From positions 1-41,497 of the forward strand of contig JAIBAN010000070.1 of assembly GCA_019695185.1 (NCBI GenBank): DNA of 41,497 nucleotides. The letters run 5' to 3'. The notes beneath the pieces are model-generated. The model was not told where the DNA came from. It searched no databases and worked only from the letters and a program-made list of their open reading frames with translations. Origin of the DNA: Blastocatellia bacterium (GTDB lineage: Bacteria > Acidobacteriota > Blastocatellia > Chloracidobacteriales > Chloracidobacteriaceae). Made by a program: the position numbers and the translations under genes. Numbering within the stretch: the stretch's first letter is position 1; every line of letters begins with the position of its first letter. Below, piece by piece: positions 25,783 through 34,866 of the stretch.

Positions 25783-28440
25783 ATGGACATCTCGCTCAAA
25801 ACACTGGTTGATAAACTGAATGATGTCACCCGCAAGGGAGTACAAGAAGCCATGAGCCTCGCGCTCTCGCGGACGAACCATGCGGTTGAAATCGAACATC
25901 TGCTCTATGCCCTCGCCACCAACGACGGAACGGACCTGAGTCCCATTTTCCGCCAATTTGATGTCAATCAAGGACGTGTCGGAACCGATTTGATTCGGAC
26001 GATTGACCGTTTCAAAACCGGCAGCGCCCGTAACAGTCTGGCTTTTTCGCCACGGATTCCACAGGTGTTACAAGAGGCATGGTTGTTTGCCTCGCTCGAA
26101 AATGCAACCACCAACGTTCGCAGCGGGCATATTTTAGTTGCCCTTTTGGCCAACCCGGAAACCCGGCAACTGCTGTTTGAAGCCTCAAACGAATTCCGCA
26201 AAATCCAACTGGAAACCCTCCGCAGCCATTTTGGGCAACTGGTGACTCGTTCAAGCGAAAATGCTGCTTCCCCCGGTTTGGAAAATAATCAGAGTGAAGG
26301 CACACCGGCAAAAACCAATGCTAAGACTCAGGCACTTGACCAATTCACGGTTGACCTGACCGAGCAGGCCCGGTCCGGCAAAATTGACCCGGTTCTTGGC
26401 CGTGATATGGAAATCCGACAGGTGATTGACATTTTGACCCGCCGTCGCAAGAACAATCCGATTTTGACCGGTGAACCAGGGGTTGGGAAAACCGCAGTGG
26501 TTGAAGGTTTGGCTCTGCGCATTGTGTCCGGAGACGTTCCGGAACAATTGAAGTCGGTTTCACTGCGTGTGCTTGATTTGGGTTCGCTGCAAGCCGGAGC
26601 CGGAGTCAAAGGCGAATTTGAATCGCGTCTCAAAGGTGTGATTGACGAAGTGAAAGCCTCGGCCAAACCCATCATTCTCTTTATTGACGAAGCCCACATG
26701 CTGATTGGCGCAGGCAATCAAGCCGGACAAGGCGATGCCGCCAATCTGCTCAAACCGGCATTGGCACGCGGAGAACTCCGCACCATCGCTGCCACGACCT
26801 GGAGCGAATACAAAAAATACTTCGAAAAAGACGCCGCGTTGGAACGCCGCTTCCAGGTTGTCAAAGTGGACGAACCCACGGTCGAAACGGCCGTCACAAT
26901 GATTCGGGGTTTGGTCGAGCGCATGGAACAGCATCACAACGTCCGGGTACTGGATGAGGCCGTGCAGGATGCCGTCCGCCTGTCGCATAAATTCATCACG
27001 GCGCGGCAACTTCCCGACAAGGCCGTGGATGTGCTGGATACTTCCTGTGGACGGGTGGCGATGGCTCAGGCTGCAACCCCGGCGCTGATTGAACAGGCCC
27101 AAAAACGAATTGACGAATGTGCGTTGGAAATCCGCTCGCTGGCTCGTGAAATTGCCGCCGGGGCCGACCATTCCGAACGTCTGACCGCCCTCAATGCCCG
27201 CAGCATCGAAGCCAAATTCGAACTGGAAACTTTGAAAGCCCAATATGAACGGGAAAAAGCCCTGGTTGAGCGGATTCAAAAACTCCGGGCGGAACTGGAA
27301 CAGGCCAACTGTACTACGGCGGTGGCAAATGGCAGCCAGAACCGTGCCACCTGCACCCGCGCGGTTGAACTTGATTCGCTCCAAAAAGAACTGATTGCCA
27401 TTCAGGGCGAACGCCCGTTGGTCCATCCTTGTGTGACCTCGCAAACCATTGCCGAAGTGATTTCCTCATGGACTGGCATCCCGGTGGGAAGAATGCTCAG
27501 TGACCAGATTCAAACTGTTCTGACGCTGGAAGAAAAACTGGAAGAACGAGTCGTCGGACAAGGCCACGCCCTGGAAACCATCAGCGAGCGGATTCGCATG
27601 GCCCGCTCGCATCTGACTGACCCGAAACGTCCGGTAGGGGTGTTCCTCTTGCTGGGACCGAGCGGGGTCGGAAAAACCGAAACCGCCAAAACCCTGGCTG
27701 AAGAACTCTTTGGCGGAGAACGCAAGCTCATCACCATCAACATGAGCGAATACCAGGAGAAGCACACGGTTTCCCTCTTAAAAGGCGCGCCTCCGGGATA
27801 TGTCGGTTATGGCCAGGGCGGGGTGCTGACCGAAGCCGTCCGCCGCAAACCCTATTCGGTGGTGTTGTTGGATGAAGTCGAAAAAGCCCACCGGGATGTG
27901 CTGGAACTTTTCTACAAAGTGTTTGATGAGGGAATGATTGAGGATAGCGAAGGCCGCGACATCAATTTCCGCAACACCGTGATATTGCTGACTTCCAATC
28001 TGGGCAGCGACGTATTTATGGAACTCTGCGCCGACCCGGAAAAACTCCCGACACCGGAAGAACTGGTCGAGGCGGTGCGTCCGGAACTGGTTGATTTCTT
28101 TGCCCCGGCATTGTTGGGGCGGATGACCATCGTGCCCTATTACCCGCTTTCGGATGAAACCATGAAAGGCATCATCAAACTGCAACTGGGTCGGATTTCC
28201 GAACGGATTTCGGAAAACTACGGAGCCACCTTTACTTATGACGAGGCCCTGGTGGGCGAAGTCATCCGCCGTTGCAAGGAAGCCGACAGTGGGGCTCGCA
28301 ACATTGACCGGATTCTGTCCGGAACCGTGTTGCCGGATTTGGCCCGCACCTTTCTGGGACGAATGGCGGATTCAGTGGCCATTTCCAGTGTTCACATTGG
28401 TTTACAGGAAAACGGAGCGTTTGCCTATCAAGTCAACTAA
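25783..28440 (+). CDS. clpV: T6SS disassembly ATPase ClpV (TssH)
   Basis: 885 aa from ATG 25783 with GGAAGG upstream. An N-terminal Clp-N domain ([29 protein letters not shown]) is followed by AAA-1 with Walker [14 protein letters not shown] (about 230) and Walker [15 protein letters not shown] (about 300). A middle coiled-coil region (about 430-530) leads to AAA-2 with [14 protein letters not shown] (about 625) and [12 protein letters not shown]-terminal and middle-domain features with T6SS context support ClpV rather than ClpB. It disassembles the contracted TssB/TssC sheath. It is followed by tssK, and is transcribed from a sigma-54 promoter. Confidence 0.94.
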   Translation: MDISLKTLVDKLNDVTRKGVQEAMSLALSRTNHAVEIEHLLYALATNDGTDLSPIFRQFDVNQGRVGTDLIRTIDRFKTGSARNSLAFSPRIPQVLQEAWLFASLENATTNVRSGHILVALLANPETRQLLFEASNEFRKIQLETLRSHFGQLVTRSSENAASPGLENNQSEGTPAKTNAKTQALDQFTVDLTEQARSGKIDPVLGRDMEIRQVIDILTRRRKNNPILTGEPGVGKTAVVEGLALRIVSGDVPEQLKSVSLRVLDLGSLQAGAGVKGEFESRLKGVIDEVKASAKPIILFIDEAHMLIGAGNQAGQGDAANLLKPALARGELRTIAATTWSEYKKYFEKDAALERRFQVVKVDEPTVETAVTMIRGLVERMEQHHNVRVLDEAVQDAVRLSHKFITARQLPDKAVDVLDTSCGRVAMAQAATPALIEQAQKRIDECALEIRSLAREIAAGADHSERLTALNARSIEAKFELETLKAQYEREKALVERIQKLRAELEQANCTTAVANGSQNRATCTRAVELDSLQKELIAIQGERPLVHPCVTSQTIAEVISSWTGIPVGRMLSDQIQTVLTLEEKLEERVVGQGHALETISERIRMARSHLTDPKRPVGVFLLLGPSGVGKTETAKTLAEELFGGERKLITINMSEYQEKHTVSLLKGAPPGYVGYGQGGVLTEAVRRKPYSVVLLDEVEKAHRDVLELFYKVFDEGMIEDSEGRDINFRNTVILLTSNLGSDVFMELCADPEKLPTPEELVEAVRPELVDFFAPALLGRMTIVPYYPLSDETMKGIIKLQLGRISERISENYGATFTYDEALVGEVIRRCKEADSGARNIDRILSGTVLPDLARTFLGRMADSVAISSVHIGLQENGAFAYQVN

Positions 28441-28445
28441 AGACA

Positions 28446-28548
28446 GGACTGAGGACTGAGGACTGAGAAAAATCAAATCAAGTGTCTGGAGACTAGACTG
28501 ACTTTGCCTATGTGGAAACTCAGTCCTCAGTCCTCAGTCCTCAGTCCT
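28446..28548. repeat. Facing heptamer arrays (GGACTGA / TCAGTCC) between clpV and tssK
   Basis: GGACTGAGGACTGAGGACTG begins the left array (28446-28467); the right array CAGTCCT x4 occupies 28518-28548. The left array is an exact reverse complement of part of the right, so a stem of 22 bp or more with a loop of about 50 bases can form. The right array ends six bases before the AAAGGAGAG ribosome site of tssK, so folding could affect tssK read-through or translation. Confidence 0.9.
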
Positions 28549-28563
28549 AATAAAGGAGAGAGT

Positions 28564-29916
28564 ATGTCACTGGCACGAAAAATTACCTGGCTGGAAGGCA
28601 GCCGCATCACGCCCCATCATTTTCAACAATGGGACAATTACCTGGAAGACCAGTTGGTTTCCCGTGTCCGCGCTCTGGGACCGTTCAATTGGGGGGTTGC
28701 AGAACTGGAAATCAACCGCGACGGAGTATCCAACGGGCAGTTTGCCCTGACCCGCTGCAAAGCAATTCTGCCCGATGGCATGTATTGCGACATGCCGGGC
28801 GGCGAACCTTGCCCTCCGCCGCTTGATTTGGCCAAGGCTTTTGAAGGAACGGCAGAAAAACTGGATGTGTTTTTGGCTGTTCCAGCCAAACGGTCCGGTA
28901 TGGTGGCCTTTCATATTCCCGGACGCAATCAGGGGCAGCATGCCCGTTTTGTCCAGGTTCCAGGTACGGCAATTGACGAAACAACCGGCGAAAACGAAAT
29001 GCAGTTGCCCTTTGCTGTGGGAAACTTCCGGTTTTTGGTCGGAAATCAGGTCCGCGAGGGCTTTAGCGCACTCAAGGTGGCGGAGGTCGTTCGTTCCACC
29101 ACCGGGCAATTTCAACTGAATGACAACTTTTTGCCGCCGCTCCTCAATGTCGGGGCTTCACTGTGGCTGCACAACAATTTGCGCCAGTTGGTGGAAATCC
29201 TGGCAACAAAATGCACGACCCTTTCCGAATCGAGACGGCAAAGCAATTCCTCGCTGGTGGATTTTACCTCGATGGAGGCGGCTGCCTTTTGGCTCCTGCA
29301 CACGGTCAACACTGCGTTGCCGGCGCTCAAACACCTATACGCAGCGGCTCGCCTGCATCCCGAACCACTGTACCGGGAACTGGCGCAGCTCGAAGGGCAG
29401 TTGATGACCTTTGCCGTCAACCGTCATCCGCGTGACATTGTGGAATACCAGCATGAAAACCTGTTTGTGACGTTCTATCGGTTGTTCTCGGAAATCAGGG
29501 AACTGCTCGATGTCGTGATTTCCAATAAATGCGTCCAGATTCCGCTCGTGAATGTGCGCGAGTCGGTTTACAAGGGTGTGGTGGAAGATGACCGGCTGCT
29601 GCACGAAGCTGCATTCTTTCTGGCCGTGCGTTCCAACAGCCCTGACCGCGATGTGATGAGTCGGGTGCCTCGCGTCGTCAAAATCGCATCGTTTGACCAT
29701 ATTGACCGAGTTGTCGGAGCCGCCATGCCTGGCGTGGTGCTCAACCACATGATGGCCCCGCCCGGAGCCATTCCGGTGCGTCCGGGCTACCATTATTTCT
29801 CGTTGGAAACAGTTGGCAAGTTTTGGGAGGTGATTCGAGGTGCCAAATCCATGGGCGTTTACATCCCGGATGAATTTCCGAATGTAAAAGTCGAAATGTA
29901 TGCGGTTAAACCTTAA
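28564..29916 (+). CDS. tssK: T6SS baseplate protein TssK
   Basis: 450 aa from ATG 28564, directly behind AAAGGAGAGAGT. It opens with KITWLEGSRITPHHFQQWDNYLEDQL, close to the conserved TssK start (W-x-G-M-x-L-x-P-Q-H-F-Q), and ends in a domain with SFDHIDRV and VVLNHMMAPPGAIPVRPGYHYF. TssK links the baseplate wedge to the TssL/TssM membrane complex. It is the second gene after clpV, separated by paired heptamer repeats, and is followed by a strong terminator. No own promoter is recognisable. Confidence 0.95.
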   Translation: MSLARKITWLEGSRITPHHFQQWDNYLEDQLVSRVRALGPFNWGVAELEINRDGVSNGQFALTRCKAILPDGMYCDMPGGEPCPPPLDLAKAFEGTAEKLDVFLAVPAKRSGMVAFHIPGRNQGQHARFVQVPGTAIDETTGENEMQLPFAVGNFRFLVGNQVREGFSALKVAEVVRSTTGQFQLNDNFLPPLLNVGASLWLHNNLRQLVEILATKCTTLSESRRQSNSSLVDFTSMEAAAFWLLHTVNTALPALKHLYAAARLHPEPLYRELAQLEGQLMTFAVNRHPRDIVEYQHENLFVTFYRLFSEIRELLDVVISNKCVQIPLVNVRESVYKGVVEDDRLLHEAAFFLAVRSNSPDRDVMSRVPRVVKIASFDHIDRVVGAAMPGVVLNHMMAPPGAIPVRPGYHYFSLETVGKFWEVIRGAKSMGVYIPDEFPNVKVEMYAVKP

Positions 29917-29950
29917 TTTAATTGTTGAATTGAATTGAAAAATACCTCCG

Positions 29951-29989
29951 CCCAGCCGTGGATTCGGGCAGTCACGGCTGGGATTTTTT
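29951..29989 (+). terminator. Strong intrinsic terminator after tssK
   Basis: CCCAGCCGTG (29951-29960) and CACGGCTGGG (29973-29982) form a perfect 10-bp stem with a 12-base loop, followed by ATTTTTTC. It closes the clpV-tssK unit, 34 bases after the tssK stop. Confidence 0.95.
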
Positions 29990-30115
29990 CTTGTTTTCAA
30001 CAGGTCGGAACTATGCATACAGGTGTGGAAACACTTTTTACTCAAATACTTCCAAAAAATTCACGCCGGAAGGCGCAAGGCTGGCCCTGATTTAAGGAGA
30101 AATTTAATTTTCTAT

Positions 30116-30131
30116 TGGCACAAGGTTTGCT
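30116..30131 (+). promoter_or_regulatory. Sigma-54 promoter of the HD-GYP/pilus-like/effector operon
   Basis: TGGCACAAGGTTTGCT is a perfect TGGCAC-N5-TTGCT. It ends 48 bases before the ATG at 30180. AATTTAATTTT (30101-30111) lies four bases upstream of the -24 element. Confidence 0.9.
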
Positions 30132-30179
30132 CTTTGGATAGTCAGATTCCAACACCGCACCAAAGGGAGCGCCAATCAC

Positions 30180-30833
30180 ATGACCGTCGGAAACCTTGCC
30201 AAACCAAAGTTCATTTCTGAACCCAATGAAATCAGTTATTCACCTGCCATAGTGATAACAGTCCTCCGCGATGAAATGATTCGCAGTTATGAAGGTTCCG
30301 GTTACTCACTGATGGCCCATGGGGATGAGGTTGGCAAGGTGGCAGCGGAAATTGCGCGGGTGCTCTTTCGCAATTCCCCTGAAGTTGAATTTCTGGCTGA
30401 AACGGCACGGCTGGCAGGCTGTCTGCATGATGTTGGCAAAGTCACAATTCCCGAACAGGTCCGTTTTTCACCCCTCTTTTTTACCGAAATCGAACGCAAG
30501 ATCATGGAAAACCACGTCACGGCTGGCAAACGGTTGCTGGAGTCTGCCGGATTTCACCGTGAAATTGTGGAAGCAGCCCACTTTCACCACGTCTGGTTTG
30601 CCGGAGGCGGTTACCCTTTTTGTGGGTTGCGTGGCGAACAGATTCCCGTCAATGCCCGGATTGTGGCAGTCGCCGACCATTTTGTGGCGCGGGTGGAAGA
30701 CCGCTCCTATCGGCTGGGGCAGGACCCTGATTTTGTCTGGTTTGAAATGCAACTGGCCAGCGGCACCCACTTTGACCCCAGGGTGATTGAAGCCTTTTCC
30801 CAAACCGAATACCTGCGCGCAATGCTCGCATAA
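30180..30833 (+). CDS. HD-GYP-type phosphohydrolase (c-di-GMP related)
   Basis: 217 aa from ATG 30180, ribosome site AGGGAG. Short, single-domain, no membrane helix. HD motif CLHDVGKVTIPE (about 81-92), then ENHVTAGKRLL, and HFHHVWFAGGGYPF (about 140-153) with the GYP signature; the common HHE is HHV here, so one metal ligand may be changed. IVAVADHFVAR follows. HD-GYP proteins hydrolyse c-di-GMP, and some degenerate members only bind it. It is the first gene of a five-gene sigma-54 operon. A GGDEF cyclase sits in the next operon, so c-di-GMP control of this system is a reasonable inference. Confidence 0.85.
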   Translation: MTVGNLAKPKFISEPNEISYSPAIVITVLRDEMIRSYEGSGYSLMAHGDEVGKVAAEIARVLFRNSPEVEFLAETARLAGCLHDVGKVTIPEQVRFSPLFFTEIERKIMENHVTAGKRLLESAGFHREIVEAAHFHHVWFAGGGYPFCGLRGEQIPVNARIVAVADHFVARVEDRSYRLGQDPDFVWFEMQLASGTHFDPRVIEAFSQTEYLRAMLA

Positions 30834-30861
30834 TTTTTTTACCAACAAAGGATGAATGACA

Positions 30862-32430
30862 ATGCTCGGAATTTTACGAATCCCTTATGACGCACCGGGC
30901 GCGACCATTGCGCTCTGGGAAAATATGAACAATTCCGGTTTTCCCCGGCTGGTTCATCTCGAACACCTGGAAACGGTTGAAAAAGCTGCTGATACCCTGG
31001 CGAGTCTGACCAACGGGGCACCTGTGGCCACCATCCTGTCGAGTCCCACTGAACTGCTTCCGACAGGGCAGAAAGATGTCACGGCGAACCGGATGAAACA
31101 GGCCACTTCCGGATTGCAAACCGCTGAATATGTGGTCGGTCAGGCAACCCTGGTTTCCCACGCTGACGGGGGAATGCTGCACCAACTCCCCGCCGGTTCC
31201 GTCCTGACGGAGGCCGCATGCCTGACGGCTGCCTTTCGGGCCACCTATCGGGAGCAAATGGAACAGTTTACCCAAATCTGCCATCTCCACCTTTCGGAAA
31301 AACAGGTTGACCTGTTTGTTTATGACCGGGGTGAATTGATTCACTACGCCACAGAGGTTCCGGAACACGACGACCCGGTTGATTTTGAGTCCGCCATCAG
31401 CCTGTTACTCTGTGATGGCGAAGGTTTATGGAAGACCCACATTGATCTGCTGGTGGTTTCCGGTGCCTGCCGCTGGTTCCGGGCCAACCGGCTGGATTGG
31501 CTGGATACTTCCTTCCAGATTGATTTCGTGGAAACGTTCCGGGCCGACCATCTTTTCCAGGCACAGCTTATCAGCAGCGAATCCCAACGGGATTTCTTTC
31601 GTCCCGAAAGCTACCTTGCGGCCACCGCCATTCCGGTTTTGCTGGCTGGCGCGGCCATTTCGGTATTTTCCAATCACGGCGGGGATTTTCGGAAAATCCT
31701 CCAGCCTAAACCCCACAACGCTTCCTTGGGGAAATTGTCTGGGGCGGCGGCTTTTGCTGCCCGGATGTTCGGCCAGGCTCAAGGGAATGCCTCCCGTTTT
31801 CAATATATCGGAGCCTATGCCGGAGTTCTCATCATGCTTGGCTGTGTGTTTGGGCACAGTTATGCGCTCCACGCCAAGGAAAACAAACTCAAAGACACAA
31901 TGGCACTCGAAATGAACCGGGCCGAAGCCAATCGCACCATCAAGCAGGAAGCCGAGCAATTCAAGAATTTACTCAGTGCGCTGAACCGGCGGGTGGAAAT
32001 CGTCAATAAACTGCGCAAATCACAAGGGATGAATTATCAGATTTCAAACCTGATCCGGTATCAGACACCCCAGGGAATTGTGCTGACGCTGCTTAAAATC
32101 GAAGGACGGACTGTCACCATCACTGGCTACGTCAGTGTGGAAAATGCCGCGCAGGCAGTGCCGCCTCCAGCCCCCGCGCCACCTGCCTCACCAACGACTG
32201 CCCCCATTGGCAATCCGGCGGTGGATGTGGTGGACCCGGTGACCGTGTTCGTCCGGAATTTAAGTAGCTCCGGCACGCAATTTGCCAATATTCAATCCAG
32301 CTACACCCGGAAAACAGCCGATAAATCGGAATTTATCGTGACGTGCAATTACACCGGTGATGTGGTGACCGAAGAAATTTCCGCTCAACCGATTCCGGTG
32401 CTGGTCAAGCAGGCTTCGGGTGGGAAATAG
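30862..32430 (+). CDS. PilM/PilN-like (GspL-like) fusion protein
   Basis: About 522 aa from ATG 30862, which has AAAGGA at better spacing than the ATG two codons earlier. The N-terminal 260 residues are consistent with an actin-like PilM/GspL cytoplasmic domain (VDLFVYDRGELIHYATEV, then IDLLVVSGACRWF). One transmembrane helix lies near 315-335 (IGAYAGVLIMLGCVFG), then a coiled coil (about 340-395) and a PilN-like periplasmic ferredoxin-type fold (LLKIEGRTVTITGYV). A Pro/Ala-rich loop is inserted near 433-455. This single-chain fusion resembles GspL. It lies 28 bases after the HD-GYP gene. Assignment to PilM is by pattern, not by strong motif. Confidence 0.75.
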   Translation: MLGILRIPYDAPGATIALWENMNNSGFPRLVHLEHLETVEKAADTLASLTNGAPVATILSSPTELLPTGQKDVTANRMKQATSGLQTAEYVVGQATLVSHADGGMLHQLPAGSVLTEAACLTAAFRATYREQMEQFTQICHLHLSEKQVDLFVYDRGELIHYATEVPEHDDPVDFESAISLLLCDGEGLWKTHIDLLVVSGACRWFRANRLDWLDTSFQIDFVETFRADHLFQAQLISSESQRDFFRPESYLAATAIPVLLAGAAISVFSNHGGDFRKILQPKPHNASLGKLSGAAAFAARMFGQAQGNASRFQYIGAYAGVLIMLGCVFGHSYALHAKENKLKDTMALEMNRAEANRTIKQEAEQFKNLLSALNRRVEIVNKLRKSQGMNYQISNLIRYQTPQGIVLTLLKIEGRTVTITGYVSVENAAQAVPPPAPAPPASPTTAPIGNPAVDVVDPVTVFVRNLSSSGTQFANIQSSYTRKTADKSEFIVTCNYTGDVVTEEISAQPIPVLVKQASGGK

Positions 32431-32475
32431 CAATAAATGCTACACGATAAAAAATTACAGGGAGAAAAATTCATC

Positions 32476-33057
32476 ATGCAAACGACCAAAATTTTCAAAC
32501 ATTTGCTGTTGTCCATCACAATTTTATTGCTTGGTTTCGGTTTGACCAACGAGTTTCTGTTTGACGAATGGGAACAAAGCCTGGCGCAACAGGAAACCGC
32601 ACTGACCAAGCTCCAGCAGGAAAATCAAGCCGCTGAGAAATATCGGGCCGAGCGCGATGCCCTCCAGGAAAAAGTGGCTGAAGCCGAAAAAAACTACAAA
32701 CAAATTGAGAATTATTTACCAGTGGAAGACAAGTTTGACCAACTCTTTGAAGATGTGAAAGTTCATGCCCGGCAGGCAAACCTGACCTTGCTCCAAAACG
32801 ACAATTTCCATCAACCCTACAAAGCTGGGTTGAACCAGTCTCCACTGACAATTCAGTTGCGCGGCAGGTTTCCGGACCAGTTGAAGTTCCTGTCATGGCT
32901 GTCGGAATACTCACGGGTGATTGTCTTCCCACAACAGGAAGTCACCAACAACGGTGGTGACACGGTGATGCTCCTCAAAGGATTTGCACCAGTGGACGTG
33001 GCCGACAAAACCTCAAAGAAGAACGGAGAATTTGTGGCTTCGGTGTTGAACCCATAG
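32476..33057 (+). CDS. PilO-like (GspM-like) inner-membrane protein
   Basis: 193 aa from ATG 32476, ribosome site GGGAG. An N-terminal transmembrane helix (about 8-28) is followed by a coiled coil (about 33-80, rich in Glu/Gln/Lys) and a C-terminal alpha/beta domain. The domain has LTIQLRGRFPDQLKFLSWLSEYSRVI, the typical PilO region. PilM, PilN and PilO form the inner-membrane platform of type IV pili, and GspL and GspM do so in type II secretion. No pilin, ATPase (PilB/GspE) or secretin is present in the window. Confidence 0.8.
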   Translation: MQTTKIFKHLLLSITILLLGFGLTNEFLFDEWEQSLAQQETALTKLQQENQAAEKYRAERDALQEKVAEAEKNYKQIENYLPVEDKFDQLFEDVKVHARQANLTLLQNDNFHQPYKAGLNQSPLTIQLRGRFPDQLKFLSWLSEYSRVIVFPQQEVTNNGGDTVMLLKGFAPVDVADKTSKKNGEFVASVLNP

Positions 33058-33115
33058 TTAAAAATCATACTGAATTTAATTTTACAAATGACTTTCCAAA
33101 GAAAGAGGTTCTGAG

Positions 33116-33559
33116 ATGGGAGCATCATTCGATTATTTGGTTAAAGAACGGTTGTTTGTTGGAATTGCTGGCAATGAACGATTCGTCGTAAAAGCCTTTT
33201 CTGGGGGTGGAGGTGGCAGTACCCATTCTGCGGTGCCAGACCCGATATTGGTCAATAATCCGGCCATGACTTCAAATAAACTTGGAACAAACCAAATCCA
33301 TCCAAGAGGAGGACCCCTTCCGGCAGGAACCTATTCAATTATGGCTCCCACTCGACATCCTCATTTGGGGCTTAGTTCCTATTTGGATCCATCTCCTGCA
33401 AATCACATGTTTGGGCGCAGTGGTTTTTTTATTCATGGTCGGGGACCGAAAGGAAGCGATGGGTGTATTGTCCCTGAATTATCGGTTGATTTTCACCGGT
33501 TGATGAAAGCTCTAACACGAGATGGAGGCGGTATCTTACGAGTTTTTCTTCAGTATTAG
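33116..33559 (+). CDS. DUF2778/Tlde1-like L,D-transpeptidase, candidate T6SS effector
   Basis: 147 aa, ATG 33116 behind AGAGG. It lacks a Sec signal peptide, as expected for a T6SS cargo. A glycine/serine linker (residues about 31-36) separates a short N-terminus from the catalytic region. LPAGTYSI (about 69) leads to FFIHGRGPKGSDGCI, with His107 and Cys117 ten residues apart. As I recall, Salmonella Tlde1 uses His121 and Cys131, the same spacing. Tlde1 is an L,D-carboxypeptidase/transpeptidase T6SS effector that damages peptidoglycan in the target periplasm. It lies in a sigma-54 operon with a lipoprotein gene 46 bases downstream. Activity and effector status are inferred. Confidence 0.82.
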   Translation: MGASFDYLVKERLFVGIAGNERFVVKAFSGGGGGSTHSAVPDPILVNNPAMTSNKLGTNQIHPRGGPLPAGTYSIMAPTRHPHLGLSSYLDPSPANHMFGRSGFFIHGRGPKGSDGCIVPELSVDFHRLMKALTRDGGGILRVFLQY

Positions 33560-33605
33560 AAAAACAGGGTGCTGGTTTGAAATTTGATACATACAGGAGA
33601 AGGAA

Positions 33606-34715
33606 ATGAAATCCTGGGCCTATTGCTTGATTGCATTGGTTGTTTTTAGTGGTTTGGTTGGGTGTGTGAACAAACCACCGGCCAACCTTGGGTTTCCCGC
33701 AAAGGAGATGGCCTCAGTTGAAAAAAACCCACAACTGGAAAAGAACCCCCTGGTTGAGCAAAGTCATTCCGCGCCTTTACCTCCCATTGAGTGTCTGGAT
33801 ATTACTTTCGATGGAAAAACTGCAATATCGGGCGGAGACGAGGGCAGTTTATTTCTCTGGAACCTCCAAGCCACGCTGGAACCTCAACCCATTGCTTTGC
33901 AGGGCCATCAGAATTCAATTTTGGCTGTGAAGTTTTCACCTGATGGAAAAAGACTGGTTTCGGCTGACTCCAACGGAATTATTAAGGTGTGGGATGTGGG
34001 TGCCAGGAAGCATCTCACTACGTTCACCACAACCGGAGCCCAACCTTCCCGACAATCCGTTGCCGATCTTGATGCAACAGGCAGTTTGACCTCAACCAAC
34101 CTTAACTTTGCCAACAACGATGACCAAGTGTTGGTGGCCACCAAGGACGGCTTTTTGCGGACTTTTTCCATAACCGGAGAGCTGCTGCGCAAGCAGTTTT
34201 TTGGGTTTGGGGATTCCTGGGTTGTTTTACATTTGTCTCCCGATGGTGAAACGGTCGTTGCCGGCGGTGAAACTGAATTGAAGGTGTTCAATCGCCCAAG
34301 TGGAAAACTCAGATACCAGAAATCAGAAACCTGCGGCGGGATTAATCACATTGCTTTTTCCAGAAATGGGGCTGGGTTCGTGGCTTGCTGCGGCGGATTT
34401 CCTGACCAGCCGAAGTCCGGCATGATTTTGTACCAGACTGATTCCGGCCTTATCCAACAACAGTTTGGGAGAAACTCGGTGCCAGTGCGTTGTGCTGATT
34501 TTTTTCCGGATGGGCAAATGTTTGTTTCAGTGGATTTTTCACTCAGGCAAAATGAAGGAATCCTGCGTTTGTGGGATTGTGCGAGTGGTCAATCAGTTGG
34601 GATGGTAAAGGCTGATGAAAAAGCCGTTCAGACAGTGAAAGTAACTCCTGATGGAAAAAGAGTACTTTCTGGAGGTTTAGACGGAAGAATCCGCTGTTGG
34701 AAGTTGAAGGATTGA
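33606..34715 (+). CDS. WD40-repeat lipoprotein, candidate immunity protein
   Basis: 369 aa from ATG 33606, ribosome site GGAGAAGGAA. A lipoprotein signal peptide (about 1-20) ends in the lipobox LVGC, so Cys20 would be lipidated. Residues about 58-369 carry WD40-type beta-propeller repeats (FSPDGKRLVSADSNGIIKVWDV, LSPDGETVVAGGE, VTPDGKRVLSGGLDGRIRCWKLKD, shown in parts). It is the last gene of the operon before a terminator. Its periplasmic location matches the site of action of the Tlde1-like protein encoded directly upstream. Immunity function is a guess from position; WD40 immunity would be unusual, and a structural or signalling role is also possible. Confidence 0.85.
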   Translation: MKSWAYCLIALVVFSGLVGCVNKPPANLGFPAKEMASVEKNPQLEKNPLVEQSHSAPLPPIECLDITFDGKTAISGGDEGSLFLWNLQATLEPQPIALQGHQNSILAVKFSPDGKRLVSADSNGIIKVWDVGARKHLTTFTTTGAQPSRQSVADLDATGSLTSTNLNFANNDDQVLVATKDGFLRTFSITGELLRKQFFGFGDSWVVLHLSPDGETVVAGGETELKVFNRPSGKLRYQKSETCGGINHIAFSRNGAGFVACCGGFPDQPKSGMILYQTDSGLIQQQFGRNSVPVRCADFFPDGQMFVSVDFSLRQNEGILRLWDCASGQSVGMVKADEKAVQTVKVTPDGKRVLSGGLDGRIRCWKLKD

Positions 34716-34775
34716 TTGCCGGTAAGGAAAAAAGAAACATCTGCCATTGTATTTTGATTTCATTTAGTTTTAAGC

Positions 34776-34805
34776 GCCTGCCAACTTTTCGGCAGGCTTT
34801 TTTTT
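34776..34805 (+). terminator. Intrinsic terminator after the WD40 lipoprotein gene
   Basis: GCCTGCC (34776-34782) pairs with GGCAGGC (34791-34797), loop of 8, followed by eight T residues. It ends the operon that began at 30180. Confidence 0.93.
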
Positions 34806-34850
34806 GTTGTGTTGAAATTAAATTACCATTTCCTTTTGGTTGGTTTTTCC

Positions 34851-34866
34851 TGGCACGGAACTTGCT
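34851..34866 (+). promoter_or_regulatory. Sigma-54 promoter of the DUF4384/FHA/GGDEF operon
   Basis: TGGCACGGAACTTGCT is a perfect TGGCAC-N5-TTGCT. It ends 42 bases before ATG 34909. AATTTAATTTT (34880-34890) lies in the leader, and an inverted near-copy (AAATTAAATT at 34816-34825) lies upstream. Confidence 0.9.
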
